Origin: Gammaproteobacteria bacterium
GTDB taxonomy: Bacteria > Pseudomonadota > Gammaproteobacteria > Steroidobacterales > Steroidobacteraceae
NCBI GenBank assembly: GCA_003134045.1
Contig: PLAH01000083.1
Span: forward strand, 249-37,887
Direction: 5' to 3'
DNA length: 37,639 bases
In this document: positions 35,621-37,639 of the stretch, in pieces
How the letters are laid out: the number at the start of each line of letters is the position of its first letter
Numbering within the stretch: position 1 is the first letter of the stretch
Made by a program: the position numbers and the translations under genes
Notes under the pieces: generated by a model
Databases searched by the model: none
What the model saw: the letters and a program-made list of their open reading frames with translations, nothing else
Told to the model about the DNA's origin: nothing

Positions 35621-36583
35621 ATGATATCTCGCGTGATCGAAACCATCGTCCGTAGGGCGCAACGGCGCCGCATTTCCCGTCAATTCCAGCAACACATGGG
35701 TCATGGCGGCGACTTCGAGAATCCGCGAACCTACCAGGAAAAAATACAGTTCAGAAAGCTCTACGGCAACCACGATTTTTATGGGCTGGTCGCGGACAAA
35801 TTCAGAGCCAGAGCGTATGTCGAATCCAAAGTGGGCAAGGAGCATCTCATTCCGCTCTTGGGCGCGTACGACAGGCTGCACAAGTCCGTGTTCGACACGC
35901 TTCCGAACCGATTCATCATCAAAGCGAACCACGGCTGTAAATGGCACAAGATCGTTCACGACAAGAGCACGCTCGATGTCGCCAAGACGGTCCGTTGGTT
36001 CAATACCCTGATGCAGCGCCGCTATGGCCGTGCCGACGGAGAACGGCATTACAATTTCATCCCGCCAAAAATCATCATCGAGGAACTGCTCGAGGGCCCG
36101 CTCGGCGGGTCGCCCTGGGACTACTGCTTCTTCTGCTATCGCGGGCCCGAAGGCTTCGACTACAACTTCGCAATCACCACGCCCACGGGCAAATCTGCCA
36201 GTTTCGGCAAAGAGTGGGAACTTCGTACGAGCAGCATCCCTGAACAGGAATTGGCCGCGCACATCAAGCCGGCGAACTTCGATGCGATGGTGCGGATTGC
36301 GCGGGACATCTCCGTGGAATTCGATTTCGTCCGGGTCGATCTCTACACCGTGCAGGGAAAGGTTTATTTCGGCGAAATCACCTGCACGCCGCACTCCGGG
36401 TACGGCCTGATCGCGGATCCGGCTCATCAGAGAATGCGCGATGAGATGTGGCATCTGGACTCCGCCAATCCGCGGCTCTACAAGCCGCCCCGCTCCCACC
36501 GATTCGCGAGCCCGGCGAATCGGCGGCACATCGATCCGATCGCACGCACAGCCTTATCGCCAGAAGAGATGGAGGCGACATAA
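35621..36583 (+). CDS. TupA-like ATP-grasp protein
   Basis: The 320-residue protein matches the TupA-like ATP-grasp family, linked to teichuronopeptide and polysaccharide biosynthesis. Recognisable parts are the N-terminal RTYQEKIQFRKLY (37-49), the lid region FIIKANHGCKWHK (98-110), IIIEELLEG and the metal-binding C-terminal block FDFVRVDLY followed by GEITCTPHSGYG. ATP-grasp enzymes join carboxylates to amines through acyl phosphates; TupA proteins are thought to add amino acids to a glycan, and the exact reaction is not settled. The ATG at 35621 has GGGGAG 9 bases upstream. A glycosyltransferase lies nearby on the other strand, consistent with the edge of a surface-polysaccharide locus, and a 44-codon glycine-repeat gene follows. 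Confidence 0.85.
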   Translation: MISRVIETIVRRAQRRRISRQFQQHMGHGGDFENPRTYQEKIQFRKLYGNHDFYGLVADKFRARAYVESKVGKEHLIPLLGAYDRLHKSVFDTLPNRFIIKANHGCKWHKIVHDKSTLDVAKTVRWFNTLMQRRYGRADGERHYNFIPPKIIIEELLEGPLGGSPWDYCFFCYRGPEGFDYNFAITTPTGKSASFGKEWELRTSSIPEQELAAHIKPANFDAMVRIARDISVEFDFVRVDLYTVQGKVYFGEITCTPHSGYGLIADPAHQRMRDEMWHLDSANPRLYKPPRSHRFASPANRRHIDPIARTALSPEEMEAT

Positions 36584-36701
36584 TTCCGGTGGGTTGGCGA
36601 AACGCGTCGCGTTATGTGCGCCACGGCCGTTGCCCTGCTTTTTACCTGCTAGGATTTCTGTCGGCTCGGAGAAGAACAGTCAATCTAACGGAGAAATACA
36701 G

Positions 36702-36836
36702 ATGAAAGACGGTACATTCGGCACGTTTACGATGGGTGCAATGACCATTGGCACGCTTCAAGTTGGCGCGCTGGGCGTCATCAGCGGCGCCTTGGCGGGA
36801 GCGCTGGACGGGGCGCTGGCGGGGACGATAAGCTAA
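36702..36836 (+). CDS. 44-residue glycine-periodic peptide, function unknown
   Basis: I do not recognise this peptide. After MKDGTF, glycines fall at 7, 12, 17 and 22, giving four tandem pentapeptides of form Gly-(Thr/Ala)-(Phe/Met/Leu)-x-(Met/Ile/Val): GTFTM, GAMTI, GTLQV, GALGV. Then glycines at 25, 29, 33, 37 and 41 form a GxxxG zipper ending GALAGALDGALAGTIS. It has no Cys, one Lys and two Asp, and is hydrophobic enough to insert in or lie on a membrane. Support for a real gene is a GGAG ribosome site 8 bases before the ATG, a TGCTAGGAT extended -10-like element 46 bases before it, and a strong hairpin 16 bases after the stop. It could be a membrane microprotein, a bacteriocin-like peptide or a substrate of the neighbouring ATP-grasp protein; none is proven. 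Confidence 0.6.
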   Translation: MKDGTFGTFTMGAMTIGTLQVGALGVISGALAGALDGALAGTIS

Positions 36837-36852
36837 CTTACGGTCCTTTCCA

Positions 36853-36901
36853 AACCTGCGGTCTGCGCGTCACTCAACTTGGGGGGTGCAGGCCGCAGGT
36901 T
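36853..36901 (+). terminator. Hairpin after the 44-codon gene
   Basis: AACCTGCGGTCTGC (36853-36866) pairs with GCAGGCCGCAGGTT (36888-36901), a 14-base stem with one G-U wobble and a 21-base loop. A short pyrimidine run (TCTCTC) follows rather than a clean T tract. It lies between the small gene and the convergent glycosyltransferase and could end transcription from the left. Confidence 0.55.
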
Positions 36902-36953
36902 CTCTCATCGAGACGTGTCGCGAGGGCCTCAGCGCCGGCCGCACTCGAGAGCC

Positions 36954-37639
36954 TCAGCTTTTTTGCAGGGTCGCCGGCGCGCCGAACGCGGCGTCCTCCG
37001 ACTTGAAATACAGTTCGCAGATCTCCCGATGAGTGCGCTCCATCGTGAAATCGCGCAAGAACCGCTCGCGCCCGGCTTTGCCCATCGCCCGCAAATGCGC
37101 ATCCGTCAGGTCGCGCAGGGTTTGGACCAATACCTTCTCATCATCCGTGGGTATGAGAATACCGGTGACGCCATCGTCGACGATTTCCGTCAATCCCCCG
37201 ACATTGCTCGCGATGACAGGCAAGCCCGCGCGCATCGCCTCTGCGGCCACCAAGCCGAAGCCCTCCCACCGAGAGGGAATGACCACCACGTCGGCGCTCT
37301 TGTAGTAGGCCTCGAGTTGCGCCGGCGACAGCCAGCCACACAGCCGAACGTTCTCCGCGTCCGAAGCCACCGGCAGATTGTCGACCACCGAATCGCCCAC
37401 GATACAGGCGAACACCTGGTCCTTGAGTTCGGACACCGCCCGCAAGAGCACATCCACCCCTTTTTGCCGGTCGAAACGACCGACGAACAAGATGCGTCGC
37501 TTGCCCTCAGGCCACGCTATGGACGCGGGATCGATTGCGGGGGTGGGAGCGACCATCGGCACGCCATTTCTGACGAGTACGAGTTTCTCAGGCGCAATCC
37601 CGCACTGTCTCGCGGCGCGAACCTCGTGATAGGAAATGC
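36954..37639 (-). CDS. GT4-family glycosyltransferase, C-terminal part (cut by window edge)
   Basis: The frame stays open through the right edge, so the N-terminal domain is missing. The visible part, about 227 residues, begins ISYHEVRAARQCGIAPEKL and contains the nucleotide-sugar-binding Rossmann domain of a GT-B transferase. This includes ILFVGRFDRQKGVDVLL, the donor-binding PSRWEGFGLVAAEAMRAG (the E-x7-E motif), PVIASNVGG and EIVDDGVTGILI. Such retaining enzymes build surface or exopolysaccharides. The internal GTG/ATG codons near 37562 are not the start. Together with the TupA-like gene it suggests that a polysaccharide locus continues to the right. Confidence 0.9.
   Translation of the reverse strand, partial: ISYHEVRAARQCGIAPEKLVLVRNGVPMVAPTPAIDPASIAWPEGKRRILFVGRFDRQKGVDVLLRAVSELKDQVFACIVGDSVVDNLPVASDAENVRLCGWLSPAQLEAYYKSADVVVIPSRWEGFGLVAAEAMRAGLPVIASNVGGLTEIVDDGVTGILIPTDDEKVLVQTLRDLTDAHLRAMGKAGRERFLRDFTMERTHREICELYFKSEDAAFGAPATLQKS

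Overview
The window is GC-rich bacterial chromosome with tightly packed genes, many translationally coupled start/stop overlaps (ATGA, GTGA, TGATG) and no sign of phage, plasmid, insertion sequence, CRISPR array, tRNA or rRNA. The fused aspartokinase/homoserine dehydrogenase ThrA in a thrABC operon, the E. coli-like TatD and YgiQ proteins, a Do-family protease and a leucine-catabolism locus point to a gammaproteobacterium. I would guess a lineage near Xanthomonadales, Nevskiales or Steroidobacterales, but that placement is inference from gene content only.

Layout. (1) 1-1208, minus strand: the start of an exported M16 zinc peptidase cut by the window edge, preceded by a transglutaminase-like protein. 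(2) 1408-2148, plus: a HAD phosphatase. (3) 5631-2145, minus: a collinear run of exported TPR-like protein, YgjP-type metallopeptidase, tryptophan 2,3-dioxygenase and class I DAHP synthase; the last three are separated by only 4 and 6 bases. (4) 5665-6450, plus: tatD. (5) 15758-6447, minus: a periplasmic Do-family serine protease, the radical-SAM protein YgiQ, then thrA-thrB-thrC and a small membrane-anchored NERD protein, with ATGA/GTGA coupling from thrB onward. (6) 15957-18977, plus: a Ser/Thr kinase with a degenerate receiver domain followed by a CheA-like ATPase protein. (7) 22613-19019 minus and 22704-25229 plus: a divergent leucine/isovalerate locus. The two methylcrotonyl-CoA carboxylase subunits face isovaleryl-CoA dehydrogenase, which is coupled to a FadR-type GntR regulator and followed by a RutE-like nitroreductase. 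A palindromic operator candidate sits in the 90-base divergent spacer.

(8) 29271-25340, minus: a large secreted S8 protease with a Gly-run/short-hydrophobic/Arg C-terminal tail, a cupin and a Uma2-family protein. (9) 29620-35434, plus: an aldehyde dehydrogenase, then a three-gene unit of ABC ATPase, FtsX-type permease and AttH/CrtC-like exported protein with GTGA overlaps. (10) 35621-37639: a TupA-like ATP-grasp protein (plus), an isolated 44-codon gene for a strikingly periodic glycine peptide with its own ribosome site and downstream hairpin (plus), and a GT4 glycosyltransferase running off the right edge (minus).

Most of the window is core metabolism and housekeeping. The parts that look least described are the 44-residue glycine-repeat peptide beside the ATP-grasp gene, the kinase/CheA-like pair with degenerate phosphotransfer sites, the GntR-controlled leucine locus, the terminator-like hairpin inside the start of ygiQ, and a Leu-Gly codon-pair bias toward TTA-GG.
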